Shown here: piece after piece, positions 43,608 to 52,967 of the stretch
Layout: every line of letters starts with the position of its first letter
Position numbering within the stretch: the stretch's first letter is position 1
Source: Catenulispora sp. GP43
Lineage (GTDB): Bacteria > Actinomycetota > Actinomycetes > Streptomycetales > Catenulisporaceae
Reading direction: 5' to 3'
NCBI RefSeq assembly: GCF_041260665.1
Contig: NZ_JBGCCT010000018.1
Coordinates: 1-64,000, forward strand
DNA: 64,000 nucleotides
The notes under the pieces: generated by a model
The model's database searches: none
The model's input: only the letters and a program-made list of their open reading frames with translations
Told to the model about the DNA's origin: nothing
Translations under genes and position numbers: made by a program

Positions 43608-44934
43608 CCAACAACCGCTCATGCAGCGCCACCACCGCGTTGTACGCGCTCATCACGTCGGCCAGGTCCCGCGTCTCCGGAATCGTCTGCTCCGCCGAGA
43701 TCCTGATCATGTCCGCCTGCTCCCGCAGCACCGCGTACTGCTCCACCCGCGGCGCCTGCGCCATGATCTCCTTCAGCGCCTGCAGCTCCCGGATCATCAC
43801 CGAGGGCATCCCGCGGCTGGTCTGGCGCACCTTCTCGAAGCCGCGCCGGACCAGCCGGTCGTAGGAGGCCTGGGTCCGGATCAGCCGCACATGCCCGGCC
43901 CGGTCCCGGTGCACCACCTGCGGGTTCCAGTGCAGCGCGACCTGGCGCAGGCTGTCGCCGAGCCAGTCGATGCAGGTCAGCGCGGTGAACGGGTCGTTCA
44001 CTGCCGGGGACAGCGCCCGGACGGCGATCTCCACCAGCTGGTCGATGCCGAACGAGATGTCCTGTGTCAGGGAGCGGTACGGCCCGCTCAGGTGCGCGCG
44101 CCGCAGTGACTCCTTGACGTGCGGCGCCGCTTCCGGCGGGGTCACGGTGGCCAGGAGCCGGCCGGCGACGATGAAGTGCCCGGGGCGGTAGAGCAGGTGG
44201 ATCACCGCGTCGGCGTCGGTGGCGATGCGGACCAGCTTGGAGTGCGAGACGTACTGCAGGTATCCGCTCTCCGAGGCGGTCACGACGCCGTGTTCGGCGT
44301 CCATCGCGGCCAGGATCTCCAGCGGCGAGGGCCCCACCCGCGGGCCGCCGGCCGGCGGGTTGGCCTCGTCCTCGATCGCCTTGACCACGTCCCCGGCGAT
44401 GGAGGCGATGACGTAGGGCAGCTGGATCTGCACCGCGATGTGGTGGATGAAGTAGATCAGGATGAAGACGTCCAGCAGCGACAGGAACAGCACCGCGCTG
44501 ATCGAGGCGTGCGGGACGAAGTCGCCGTGCTTGCCGGGGCCGATGGAGATCAGCACCAGGATCGCGAAGGTGAAGGTGCCGACGAAGGTGCCCAGCGTCC
44601 ACTGCGTCCCGCGGTCGCGCATGAAGTTGCGCAGCATCCGCGGCCCGAGCTGGTTCGCGGCCAGCGTCAGGGCCACCAGGATCACCGAGAACACCACGCC
44701 GATGACGGTGATGATGGCGGCGGCCAGCGCGGCCAGGATCTGCCGGGAGGCGTCCGCGGTGCCGCTGATCACCCAGGACGGCAGCTTCACCGAGCCGTTG
44801 TAGGCCGCCCGGTCCAGCAGGTTGCAGCCCCAGAACAGCAGGAACGCCGCGCCGACCTCCAGCGTGGGCACCCACCACAGGCTGGTGCGCAGCGCCTCCC
44901 GGCGCCAGCCGGGCCGCAGCTCGACGTGCGTCAA
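43591..44934 (-). CDS. DUF2254 membrane protein
   Basis: A 447-aa protein with four membrane helices in the first 170 residues (WWVPTLEVGAAFLLFWG, ILAALAAAIITVIGVVFSVILVAL, FVGTFTFAILVLISIG, AVLFLSLLDVFILIYFIHH) and a cytosolic C-terminal region. SGYLQYVSHSKLV, DISFGIDQLVEIAVRALSPAVNDPFTALTCIDWL and the helical end match DUF2254. The start is TTG 44934, preceded by AGGAG at 6 nt, because no ATG/GTG in the first helix region fits. Proposed roles are channel- or transporter-like but unproven. It is divergent from the molybdoenzyme gene. Confidence 0.88.
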   Translation of the reverse strand: MTHVELRPGWRREALRTSLWWVPTLEVGAAFLLFWGCNLLDRAAYNGSVKLPSWVISGTADASRQILAALAAAIITVIGVVFSVILVALTLAANQLGPRMLRNFMRDRGTQWTLGTFVGTFTFAILVLISIGPGKHGDFVPHASISAVLFLSLLDVFILIYFIHHIAVQIQLPYVIASIAGDVVKAIEDEANPPAGGPRVGPSPLEILAAMDAEHGVVTASESGYLQYVSHSKLVRIATDADAVIHLLYRPGHFIVAGRLLATVTPPEAAPHVKESLRRAHLSGPYRSLTQDISFGIDQLVEIAVRALSPAVNDPFTALTCIDWLGDSLRQVALHWNPQVVHRDRAGHVRLIRTQASYDRLVRRGFEKVRQTSRGMPSVMIRELQALKEIMAQAPRVEQYAVLREQADMIRISAEQTIPETRDLADVMSAYNAVVALHERLLGETGD

Positions 44935-45081
44935 CGCGGCTCCTGTCCCGAAGTGAGCGGTCCCGAAGTGAGCGCAAGTACAGCAATTCTCGTCTGGTGG
45001 ATCTCCCCGGGTACGGATCTGACGCCCTGAATGGGCCATCCGGGTAGCGCCGGCGCCGTCGGCGGGCGGAAAGTCGGCACC

Positions 45082-47472
45082 GTGAACTCCTCGCGGGACG
45101 CCGCCAAACAGCCCGAGCCTCCGCTGGAACCCTCGGTCGGAGCCGTCCCGCACGCACCGGCCGGCTCGCACCCCTACCGCCATCCGGCCGCCGGCTGGGG
45201 CGCCGCCAAGAGCGTCACCCGCGTCCTGCTGGAGCAGGGCGAGCTGCGCGAGGGCACGCGGGCGATCCTGAAGATGAACCACGAGAACGGCGGCTTCGAC
45301 TGCCCGGGATGCGCCTGGCCGGACTCCCTCAAGGGCATCCACCTGGACATCTGCGAGAACGGGATCAAGCATGTCACCTGGGAGATGACGCGCAAGCGCG
45401 TCGGCCGGGAGTTCTTCGCCGCGCACACCGTCTCCGAGCTCGAAGAATGGTCGGACTTCAAGCTGGAGGACCAGGGCCGGCTCACCGAGCCGCTGGTCTA
45501 CGACGCCGAGACCGACCATTACGTGCCGATCGCCTGGAAGGACGCTTTCGAGCTGATCGGCAGCACCCTGCGCGGGCTCGACAGCCCGAACCAGGCCGCC
45601 TACTACACCTCGGGCCGGCTGGGCAACGAGGCCACGTTCCTGTACCAGCTGATGGCCCGCGAGCTGGGCACGAACAACCTGCCGGACTGCTCCAACATGT
45701 GCCACGAGGCCAGCGGCCGGGCCCTGACCGCGGCGCTGGGCACCGCCAAGGGCACCTGTGACCTGAAGGACTGGGAGAGCACCGACGCCCTGTTCATCCT
45801 GGGCGTCAACGCCGCCTCCAACGCCCCGCGCATGCTGACCGCGCTGGCCGAGGCCTACCGGCGCGGCGCGCAGATCGTGCACATCAACCCGCTCGTCGAG
45901 GCCGCCGCCACCCGCACGATCGTGCCGCACGAGTTCGCGCAGATGGCGATGGACAAGGCCACGAAGACCAGCACCCTGAACATCCAGCCGCGCATCGGCG
46001 GCGACATGGCCCTGATCCGCGGCATGGCCAAGGCGGTGCTGGAGTGGGCCCAGGGCGACCCCAAGGCACTGGACGAGGAGTTCATCGACCGGCACACCCA
46101 GGGCTACGAGGAGTACCGCGCCCTCGTCGAGGCCACGAGCTGGGACGAGATCGAGCGGCAGTCGGCGGTCGGCCGCCAGGACATCGTCAAGGCCGCGCAG
46201 GTCTACCGCGACGCCGACCGCAGCGTCGTCTGCTGGTGCCTGGGGATCACCCAGCACGAGCACGGCGTCGACACCATCCGGGAGATCGTCAACCTCCTGC
46301 TGCTGCGCGGCAACATCGGCCGCGAGGGCGCCGGCCCGTCCCCCGTGCGCGGGCACAGCAACGTGCAGGGCAACCGCACCTGCGGCATCGATCACCGGCC
46401 CGGCGCGGAGTTCCTGGACCGGCTGGCCCAGGTGTGCCGGATCGATCCGCCGCGCGAGTTCGGCCTGGACACGGTCCGCACCGTGCAGGCCATGCACAGG
46501 GGCGAGGTGAAGGTGTTCTGCGGCATGGGCGGCAACTTCGCCCTGGCCGCCCCGGACACCCGCTACACCTACGAGGCGCTGCGGAACTGCGAGCTGACCT
46601 TCCACGTCAGCACCAAGCTGAACCGCAGCCACCTGGTGCACGGCAAGAAGGCGCTGATCCTGCCGTGCCTGGGCCGCACCGAGAAGGACCACCAGCGCGG
46701 CGGCGTGCAGCAGATGTCGGTCGAGGACTCCATGAGCATGGTGCACCTGAGCCTCGGAATGAAGAAGCCGGCCTCGCCGTACCTGCTGTCGGAGCCGGCG
46801 ATCATCGCCGGGATCGCCAAGGCGGCGCTGCCGCGGACCAAGACGCCGTGGGACTGGTACGTCCAGGACTACGACCGCATCCGCGACACCATGGCCAAGG
46901 TGCTGGAGGGCTTCGAGGACTTCAATCGGCGCGTCCGGCTCCCCCTGGGCTTCCGCATCAAGCAGCCGGCCCGCGAGCTGGTGTTCCTGACCCCCTCGGG
47001 CAAGGCCGAGTTCTCCACCGCGCCGCTGCCGAACACCGTCCCGGCGCCCGGCACGCTCCTGCTGGGCACGATGCGCTCGCACGACCAGTGGAACACCACC
47101 ATCTACAGCGACGACGACCGCTACCGCGGCATCAAGAACCTGCGGACCCTGGTGTTGATGAACAAGAAGGACATGCGCGAGCGTGGCATCGCACAGTTCG
47201 ACCCGGTGGACATCGTGGCGACCTCCAAGGACGGCTCGCAGCGTGCGCTGAACGGTTTCTCGGCCGTCGAGTACGCCCTCCCGCGCGGCTGCGCCGCTGG
47301 CTACATGCCGGAGATGAACGTGCTGGTCGGCATCAAGGACTACAGCCGGCAGAGCGACCAGCCGCTGATGAAGAACCTGAAGGTGACGATCAAGCGGTCG
47401 AAGGCCGGCGCCGGGCCGCAGTCGAAAACTGTGACGGCCCGTGCGCCGCGGGCGAGCGTCACGGCACAATAG
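45082..47472 (+). CDS. FdhF/YdeP-family molybdopterin oxidoreductase
   Basis: A 796-aa molybdoenzyme. The N-terminal block GGFDCPGCAWPD is typical of the YdeP group, in which the formate dehydrogenase [4Fe-4S] site is altered. The bis-MGD domains show LPDCSNMCHEASG, DALFILGVNAASNAPRML, IVHINPLVEA, LRGNIGREGAGPSPVRGHSNVQGNRT and a C-terminal dinucleotide-binding barrel (RTLVLMNKKDMRERGI). The substrate is not formate with certainty. In E. coli YdeP is linked to acid resistance. GTG 45082 is chosen over ATG 45031 because homologous sequence begins later. Confidence 0.9.
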   Translation: MNSSRDAAKQPEPPLEPSVGAVPHAPAGSHPYRHPAAGWGAAKSVTRVLLEQGELREGTRAILKMNHENGGFDCPGCAWPDSLKGIHLDICENGIKHVTWEMTRKRVGREFFAAHTVSELEEWSDFKLEDQGRLTEPLVYDAETDHYVPIAWKDAFELIGSTLRGLDSPNQAAYYTSGRLGNEATFLYQLMARELGTNNLPDCSNMCHEASGRALTAALGTAKGTCDLKDWESTDALFILGVNAASNAPRMLTALAEAYRRGAQIVHINPLVEAAATRTIVPHEFAQMAMDKATKTSTLNIQPRIGGDMALIRGMAKAVLEWAQGDPKALDEEFIDRHTQGYEEYRALVEATSWDEIERQSAVGRQDIVKAAQVYRDADRSVVCWCLGITQHEHGVDTIREIVNLLLLRGNIGREGAGPSPVRGHSNVQGNRTCGIDHRPGAEFLDRLAQVCRIDPPREFGLDTVRTVQAMHRGEVKVFCGMGGNFALAAPDTRYTYEALRNCELTFHVSTKLNRSHLVHGKKALILPCLGRTEKDHQRGGVQQMSVEDSMSMVHLSLGMKKPASPYLLSEPAIIAGIAKAALPRTKTPWDWYVQDYDRIRDTMAKVLEGFEDFNRRVRLPLGFRIKQPARELVFLTPSGKAEFSTAPLPNTVPAPGTLLLGTMRSHDQWNTTIYSDDDRYRGIKNLRTLVLMNKKDMRERGIAQFDPVDIVATSKDGSQRALNGFSAVEYALPRGCAAGYMPEMNVLVGIKDYSRQSDQPLMKNLKVTIKRSKAGAGPQSKTVTARAPRASVTAQ

Positions 47473-47506
47473 GCGGGATGTTCGACCACGGGGGGGGAAC
47501 TGAGGC

Positions 47507-47731
47507 ATGCACGCGTTCCTGCAGGCGCTGCCCGCGCTGCTCGGCGTCCTGTTCGGCGCGGGCGCGACCTACCTGACCTGGATCGCGGCCATCGAGGCCA
47601 GCAGCCAGGCCAGGCGTGGTTTCTACGCCGCGGTCCGGCACGATCTGGGGATCCCGACGACCGGGTCCACCGAGGTGTTCGAGTGGCAGATGACCAAGTA
47701 CCTCCTGGAGAAGAGCGCGGCAGCCGACTGA
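47507..47731 (+). CDS. Small hypothetical protein with N-terminal membrane helix
   Basis: A 74-aa protein with one hydrophobic segment (LQALPALLGVLFGAGATYLTWIAAIEA) and a short polar C-terminus (VRHDLGIPTTGSTEVFEWQMTKYLLEK). The codon bias is that of a real gene, but the ribosome site (TGAGG, close to the ATG) is weak and no family was recognised. It could be a truncated relic of a longer membrane protein. Confidence 0.45.
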   Translation: MHAFLQALPALLGVLFGAGATYLTWIAAIEASSQARRGFYAAVRHDLGIPTTGSTEVFEWQMTKYLLEKSAAAD

Positions 47732-47842
47732 GCGGCGCACCCGCAGCCAACCCGGGGCCGACCCGCGGCCGACCCCGCGGCCGACCACACGAATGGATTA
47801 GGCGACAGGTCCGCGCCCGCCCGCCGGGGCCACAGTGGCGGG

Positions 47843-49018
47843 GTGGACATCTCCGAACTGACGCCCGAAACCCTGGCCACGCTGCGCACCCCGCGTCCCT
47901 ATCCGGCGGTCACGATGGTCATGCCGGTGGACCCCAAGGCGCCCTTCAGCGAGAAGGACCGCATCCTGCTGCGCGGCCTGTGCACCGAGGCGCAGCGCCA
48001 GCTGGCCGAGGACCAGGACGTCGAGCGCGACGTGCGGCTGGCGCTGCGCGACGGCAAGCTCTCCCCGGACACCGTCGCCGAGCTGGTCGACCCGGGGGTC
48101 CCGGCCGGCGAGCTGGTCGTCTACCTCAGCGCCACCGAACCGGCGCAGGTCTGGCAGGTGCCCACAGACGCCGAGGTCCAGCCCCGGGTGGAGTTCGCCG
48201 ACCGGTACCTGACCCGCTACCTGGCCGCCGCCGAGCAGCGCTCGTGGCCGTACCTGGTACTGGTGCTGGACCAGGAGATGTGCCGGCTCTACCGGGGCTC
48301 GGCCTCGCGGCTGCGCGAGGTGAAGGAGCACGGCTTCCCCGAACCGCCGGCCATCCCGTCGCCGGAGGACGCGGTCCCGGGGCCGATCCCGCGCGCGCAG
48401 CCGTACGAGGCGCACGAGGAATACGTCAAGCAGTACCTGCGCACCGTCGACAAGAACCTGGGCCGCGCGCTGAAGGCCCACAACGGCCTGCCGCTGTTCG
48501 TCATCGGCGGCGACAAGATCCTCGCGGCCTACCTGGACCTCACCAACTACCGCGACCTGGTCGCCGACACCCTGCCGCTGACCGGCATGGACAAGGACTC
48601 CCCCACCGACCTGGCCAAGCGCGTGGCCCCGGCGGTCGAGGCGTACCGCGCCGAGCAGGTCGCCGAGGCGGTGCGGGAGCTGGAGGACTCGCGCTCCCAG
48701 AACCGCTATGCCGGCGGCCCGGCCGAGGTGTGGACGGCGATCGCCGACAAGCGGGTGCAGCGGCTGATCGTCGAGGAGGGCCTGCTGATCGCCGGCACGA
48801 CCGACGCCGACGGCCGCCAGCTGACGACCGTGCCCTACCCGGAGCCGGTGACGCTGCCGCAGCCGAAGGAGGACCTCGAGCGGCCGGAGCCGGGCCTGGT
48901 CACCGACATCGTGGAGCAGTTGGTGGAGAACGCCGTCGAGAGCGGGGCGCTGGTGTTGTTCGTGCCGGACGGGACGCTGGCGGACTCGGCGGGAGTGGCG
49001 GCGGTACTGCGGTATTGA
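47843..49018 (+). CDS. baeRF-family (eRF1-like fold) protein
   Basis: A 391-aa protein similar to the bacterial/archaeo-eukaryotic release-factor-like (baeRF) families. RPYPAVTMVMPVDPKAPFSEKDRILLRGL, a PYLVLVLDQEMCRLYRGSASRLREV strand pair, then HEEYVKQYLRTVDKNLGRALKAHNGLPLFVIGGDKILAAYLDLT and VENAVESGALVLFVPDGTLADSAGVAAVLRY fit the central and C-terminal eRF1-like domains. The family has been proposed to act on ribosomes or in biological conflict, without firm proof. GTG 47843 has no ribosome site, so a leaderless start is possible. Confidence 0.8.
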   Translation: MDISELTPETLATLRTPRPYPAVTMVMPVDPKAPFSEKDRILLRGLCTEAQRQLAEDQDVERDVRLALRDGKLSPDTVAELVDPGVPAGELVVYLSATEPAQVWQVPTDAEVQPRVEFADRYLTRYLAAAEQRSWPYLVLVLDQEMCRLYRGSASRLREVKEHGFPEPPAIPSPEDAVPGPIPRAQPYEAHEEYVKQYLRTVDKNLGRALKAHNGLPLFVIGGDKILAAYLDLTNYRDLVADTLPLTGMDKDSPTDLAKRVAPAVEAYRAEQVAEAVRELEDSRSQNRYAGGPAEVWTAIADKRVQRLIVEEGLLIAGTTDADGRQLTTVPYPEPVTLPQPKEDLERPEPGLVTDIVEQLVENAVESGALVLFVPDGTLADSAGVAAVLRY

Positions 49019-49083
49019 GGATGACTGAAGCATTATGCTGAGCGCGCCCGACGGTCGGGCGAACCGAGGGGGGTCCTCAGTCC

Positions 49084-52000
49084 ATGCGCGCACGCCGCGT
49101 CACCTTCGCCGCGCTCACCACGTTCGGCGCCGCCGTCGGGCTGGTGCCGGCTGCCGCCCACGCGGACTCGACAACGAACACGATCTACGTCGACAGCTCC
49201 AACCCGAACTGCGTCGGCAACGCCACCGGCTCGGGCACGCAAGCCGATCCGTACTGCGGCTTGAGCACGCTGTACTCGGTCCAGCCCGGGACCACGGTGC
49301 TGGTGGCGCCCGGCCACGGCTACACCTGGGGCCTGCAGCTCAACGCCGCCCCGGACCCGAACTCGGCGCCGATCGTGATCACCGGGGTCGGCGGGCACGT
49401 GAAGATCCGCGCCGGCTTCCAGTTCCAGAACGTCGACAACGTGACCGTTCAGGGCTTCGACTTCACGGACGGCGGTGTCTCCGGGTTCGTCGGGTCGCAC
49501 AACATCTCGGTGCTCCACAACACCTTCACCGCGGACACGCCGACTCCCGGCGCGGCCGTCAGCGGCGCCACGACCGTGGCCGGGAACACCGTCGCCGGCC
49601 CCTATGCCAACGGCATCCTGGTCAACGGCGGCCAGACCAACAGCTCGGGCGAGTACACCAAGCCGAACGTCGTGGAAGGCAACGACGTCTCCGGAGTGGC
49701 CGCCGGCGGCAAGGCCATCGGCATCTTCGGCCCCAACGTCGAGGTCTCCGACAACCGGGTCCACGGCAACGACACGACCGGCATCTCCAGCAACGCCTAC
49801 CTGGGCGGCTACGGCGCCGAGCGGATCGTGAACAACATGGTCTGGGCGAACGGCGGACCGGGCATCTCGATCGCCACCGGGATCACGGACTACGTCACGT
49901 CGAACACCGTCGTAGGCAACAACGGGGCCCAGATCAGCGTCAGCGACCAGCCCTCGGGCCACGGTCCGGTCTTCGTCCGGAACAACATCGTCGCGTCGCA
50001 CGACAACACCATGGCCTCCTACTCCGGCACAGTGGCGGCCGCGCCGTCGGCCGGGATCCAGACCGACGCGGCGAGCTGGTCGAGCACGACGATCGAGAGC
50101 AACATCGTCGACGTCCCCGGCGGGACCGCCTACACCAACGGCAACGCCTCCTACCAGACCGCCGCGGCACTACAGCAGGCTGGCAAGGGCGCCCACGACA
50201 TCACCGCCACCCCGGGGCTGAACCCCGACGGCACGCTGAAGGCCGGCTCGCCGGCCATCGACTCGGCGGACTCCGGCGCCGACGGCGAGCAGGCCCAGGA
50301 CATCGACGGCGGCGCGCGCACCGACGACCCCGCGACCACGAACACCGGGCTCGGCGTCCGCTCCTACGACGACCGCGGCGCCAAGGAGTCCGGCTCGACG
50401 CCCGGGACCAGGCCGGACCCGGCCTCCGCGCCGCCGGTCCTGCCGCACACCGACTGCGGCGTCGCGGCCGTGCCGTCCGACCCGGCCGCGGGGAACCCGA
50501 ACGGGCCGGTGCTGACCTCCACCGACCTGCCGCCCATCGCCGCCGGCAACGGACACAACCTCTTCCAGGGCACCCCCGGCGTGATCCACGCGCACAGCAC
50601 CGGAGGGACCGGCGGCGTCGTCTGCTTTGAATTCATCGTCGACAGCCAGTCGTTCGGCGGCCTGGGCACCACGGTGGTCCCCGCGGACGCCAACGGCAAC
50701 GCGGACCTGATCGTCGCGGGCACCAGTTGGGGCAGTCAGTACGTGTCGGTCATCGCCATCGACAAGGCCGGGCATCAGTCGAGCCAGGGCATGTACCAGT
50801 TCTACTCGGTGGGCGGTAACGCAGGCACCTACGTCCAGCTCTCCACCGTCGGGGTAACCGGCCAGACGCTGGGGGTCGACGTCACCGGTCACGCCACCAC
50901 CCTCCCCGCGGGTGCCTCGTACCAGTTCGAGTTCGGAGACGGTTCGGCGACGGCGACCCAGACCGCCGCCACCGCCCGGCACGTCTACACCGCGCCGGGC
51001 ACCTATGCCGTCGAGGTCAGACTGGTCGACGGCACCGGGGCGATCATCACCGAGGACGCGAAGTACGTCTCCGTCCCGCAGGCCGCCGTCGTGACCCCAC
51101 CCCCGCCGGGCGGTGGGAACCCGCCGCCGTCCGGTGGCGGGACCCCGCCGCCTCCGCCGGACCCGGGCGCCGGCGGTCCGGCCGTCGGGCGCATCTTCGG
51201 CGGGGACCGGTACGGCACCGGCGTGAACGTCTCCCTGAGCCAGTGGCCCGCCGGCAAGGCCGACGCGGTGGTCCTGGCCAAGGGCGGGAACTTCCCGGAC
51301 GCCCTGTCCGGGGTCCCGCTGGCCGCGCACCACCACGGGCCGCTGCTGCTGACCGACGGGACGTCCCTGGACCCGCAGGTCTCCGCCGAGATCCAGCGCG
51401 TCCTGGGCCCCGACCACTCCAAGACCGTCTACATCATGGGCGGGACCAGCGCGGTCAGCCCCGGTGTCCAGCAGGCGGTGCAGCGACTGGGCTACAAGAT
51501 CACCCGCTACGGCGGCACCGACCGCTACGCCACCGCGCTCCAGGTCGCCGAAAGCTTCGGTCCGACCAGGCACGTGATCGTCGCGACCGGCGCCGACTTC
51601 GCCGACGCGCTGTCGGCCGGTCCGCTCGGCGCGGTCGAGGACGCCCCGATCGTGCTGTCCGACAACAAGGTCATGGACGCGGACACCGCGGCCTTCGTGA
51701 GCGGGCACTCCGCGATCGAGGCAGTCGGGGGCCAGGCCGTGGACGCCGTGGAGCAGGACGCCAAGATCCCGAGCCGGAGCATCACGCCCCTGTCCGGGTT
51801 GAACAGGTATGAGACCTCCAACAATGTCGCGGGTTTCCTGGCCTCCATCGCCAAGCCCGCCCCGACGGGTGCGGCCATGGCCAGCGGCGTGAACTTCCCC
51901 GACGCGCTCACCGGCGGCGCGTACGCCGCCAATGCCGGCGAGCCGCTGCTGCTGACCGACCCGCAGACGCTGCCCGCCGTGATCGCCGCCCGGCTGTCCG

Positions 52001-52110
52001 CGCTGGCGCCGCAGCTGCGGAGCATCACCTTGTTCGGCGGCCCGAACGCGGTCTCGACCGCGGTCGAGAACCAGGTGGTGGAGACGGTCCACGGGCACCG
52101 TGTGAGCTGA
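49084..52110 (+). CDS. Secreted protein: parallel beta-helix, PKD domain and three CWB2 repeats
   Basis: A 1008-aa exported protein. After a signal peptide (cut near AAHA) residues about 35-330 form right-handed beta-helix coils (NVTVQGFDFTDGG, HNISVLHNTFTA, NVEVSDNRVHGNDTTGISS, RIVNNMVWANGG), as in pectate-lyase-like proteins. A PKD-type domain is at about 580-665 (YQFEFGDGSA...HVYTAPGTYAVEVRLVDG), then a Pro/Gly linker. Three CWB2 repeats (about 700-1005) follow, each with R-Y-GT/ET and a FPDAL or FADAL core, which anchor proteins to anionic wall polymers. It is probably a wall-bound polysaccharide-binding or lyase protein. No catalytic residue could be assigned. Confidence 0.88.
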   Translation: MRARRVTFAALTTFGAAVGLVPAAAHADSTTNTIYVDSSNPNCVGNATGSGTQADPYCGLSTLYSVQPGTTVLVAPGHGYTWGLQLNAAPDPNSAPIVITGVGGHVKIRAGFQFQNVDNVTVQGFDFTDGGVSGFVGSHNISVLHNTFTADTPTPGAAVSGATTVAGNTVAGPYANGILVNGGQTNSSGEYTKPNVVEGNDVSGVAAGGKAIGIFGPNVEVSDNRVHGNDTTGISSNAYLGGYGAERIVNNMVWANGGPGISIATGITDYVTSNTVVGNNGAQISVSDQPSGHGPVFVRNNIVASHDNTMASYSGTVAAAPSAGIQTDAASWSSTTIESNIVDVPGGTAYTNGNASYQTAAALQQAGKGAHDITATPGLNPDGTLKAGSPAIDSADSGADGEQAQDIDGGARTDDPATTNTGLGVRSYDDRGAKESGSTPGTRPDPASAPPVLPHTDCGVAAVPSDPAAGNPNGPVLTSTDLPPIAAGNGHNLFQGTPGVIHAHSTGGTGGVVCFEFIVDSQSFGGLGTTVVPADANGNADLIVAGTSWGSQYVSVIAIDKAGHQSSQGMYQFYSVGGNAGTYVQLSTVGVTGQTLGVDVTGHATTLPAGASYQFEFGDGSATATQTAATARHVYTAPGTYAVEVRLVDGTGAIITEDAKYVSVPQAAVVTPPPPGGGNPPPSGGGTPPPPPDPGAGGPAVGRIFGGDRYGTGVNVSLSQWPAGKADAVVLAKGGNFPDALSGVPLAAHHHGPLLLTDGTSLDPQVSAEIQRVLGPDHSKTVYIMGGTSAVSPGVQQAVQRLGYKITRYGGTDRYATALQVAESFGPTRHVIVATGADFADALSAGPLGAVEDAPIVLSDNKVMDADTAAFVSGHSAIEAVGGQAVDAVEQDAKIPSRSITPLSGLNRYETSNNVAGFLASIAKPAPTGAAMASGVNFPDALTGGAYAANAGEPLLLTDPQTLPAVIAARLSALAPQLRSITLFGGPNAVSTAVENQVVETVHGHRVS

Positions 52111-52155
52111 GGAGCGCGGCCCGGCCCGGCTGCTCCGCGACGGGCAGCCGGGCAC

Positions 52156-52851
52156 CTACCTCCCCAAAGCCTCCAGCATGTCCGCGGCGATCTGCGCCGA
52201 AGACTGCGGATTCTGCCCGGTGTGCAGATTCCGGTCGGTCTCGGTGTGCGCCTGGAACGCCGGCCCCTCGACGAAGTCGGCGCCGAGCGCGACGAGCGTG
52301 TCCTCCAGCAGGTAGCGCATGTTGTCGGCGAGGCCGCCCTGGCGCTCCTCGGAGTCGGTGAAGGCGGTGAGGCGGTAGCCGGCGACGGTCGGGGTGCCGT
52401 CGTCGCGGCGGGCGGCCAGGAACGCGGCCGGACCGTGGCAGACGGCGCCGACCGGCTTGCCGGCCGCCAGGGCCTCGGTGAGCAGCCGGCCGGCGACCTC
52501 GTCGGTGGCCAGGTCCTCCAGCGGGGCGTGGCCGCCGGGGACGAAGACCGCCTCGTAGCCGCCGCCCTCGACGTCGTCCAGGACCAGCGGCGTGCGCAGG
52601 TCGGGGATGTGGTCGAGTTCGGCGGCGTCGTGGGCGTTCAGGCTGCGCGGGTCCGCCTGCGGCACCATGCCCACCGGCGTGGCGAACTTGACGTCGAACC
52701 CGGCCTCGGTGAACGCCTTGTAGGGGACGAGCAGTTCCTCGGCCCAGAAGCCGGTGGTGTGCAAGGTGGCGTCCTTCATCGTCAGCTGGTGCGCGGCGCT
52801 GACGATGAACAGGACCCGGGGACGGCCGGCGGCGGCAGCTTGTTCGGACAT
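52156..52851 (-). CDS. DJ-1/PfpI family (HSP31-like) protein
   Basis: A 231-aa protein of the type-1 glutamine amidotransferase-like superfamily. The nucleophile elbow Cys is in PVGAVCHGPAAFL, the acidic partner in VFVPGGHAPLEDLATDE, and HTTGFWAEELLVPYKAFTEAGFDVKFATP is typical of HSP31-like DJ-1 proteins with glyoxalase III or deglycase-type activity. ATG 52851 has only a weak ribosome site. It lies downstream of the chitinase gene on the same strand. Confidence 0.9.
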   Translation of the reverse strand: MSEQAAAAGRPRVLFIVSAAHQLTMKDATLHTTGFWAEELLVPYKAFTEAGFDVKFATPVGMVPQADPRSLNAHDAAELDHIPDLRTPLVLDDVEGGGYEAVFVPGGHAPLEDLATDEVAGRLLTEALAAGKPVGAVCHGPAAFLAARRDDGTPTVAGYRLTAFTDSEERQGGLADNMRYLLEDTLVALGADFVEGPAFQAHTETDRNLHTGQNPQSSAQIAADMLEALGR

Positions 52852-52967
52852 GGATCCAGGCTCGCAGGCGGGGCGCCGTGGGCAACTCCACGGCGCCGTC
52901 CGCGTGAGCGCGCTCGCCGGCGTCCGGCAGTGTCGGTGCCTGCCCGGATCCGGCTGCCGGTGTCCGC

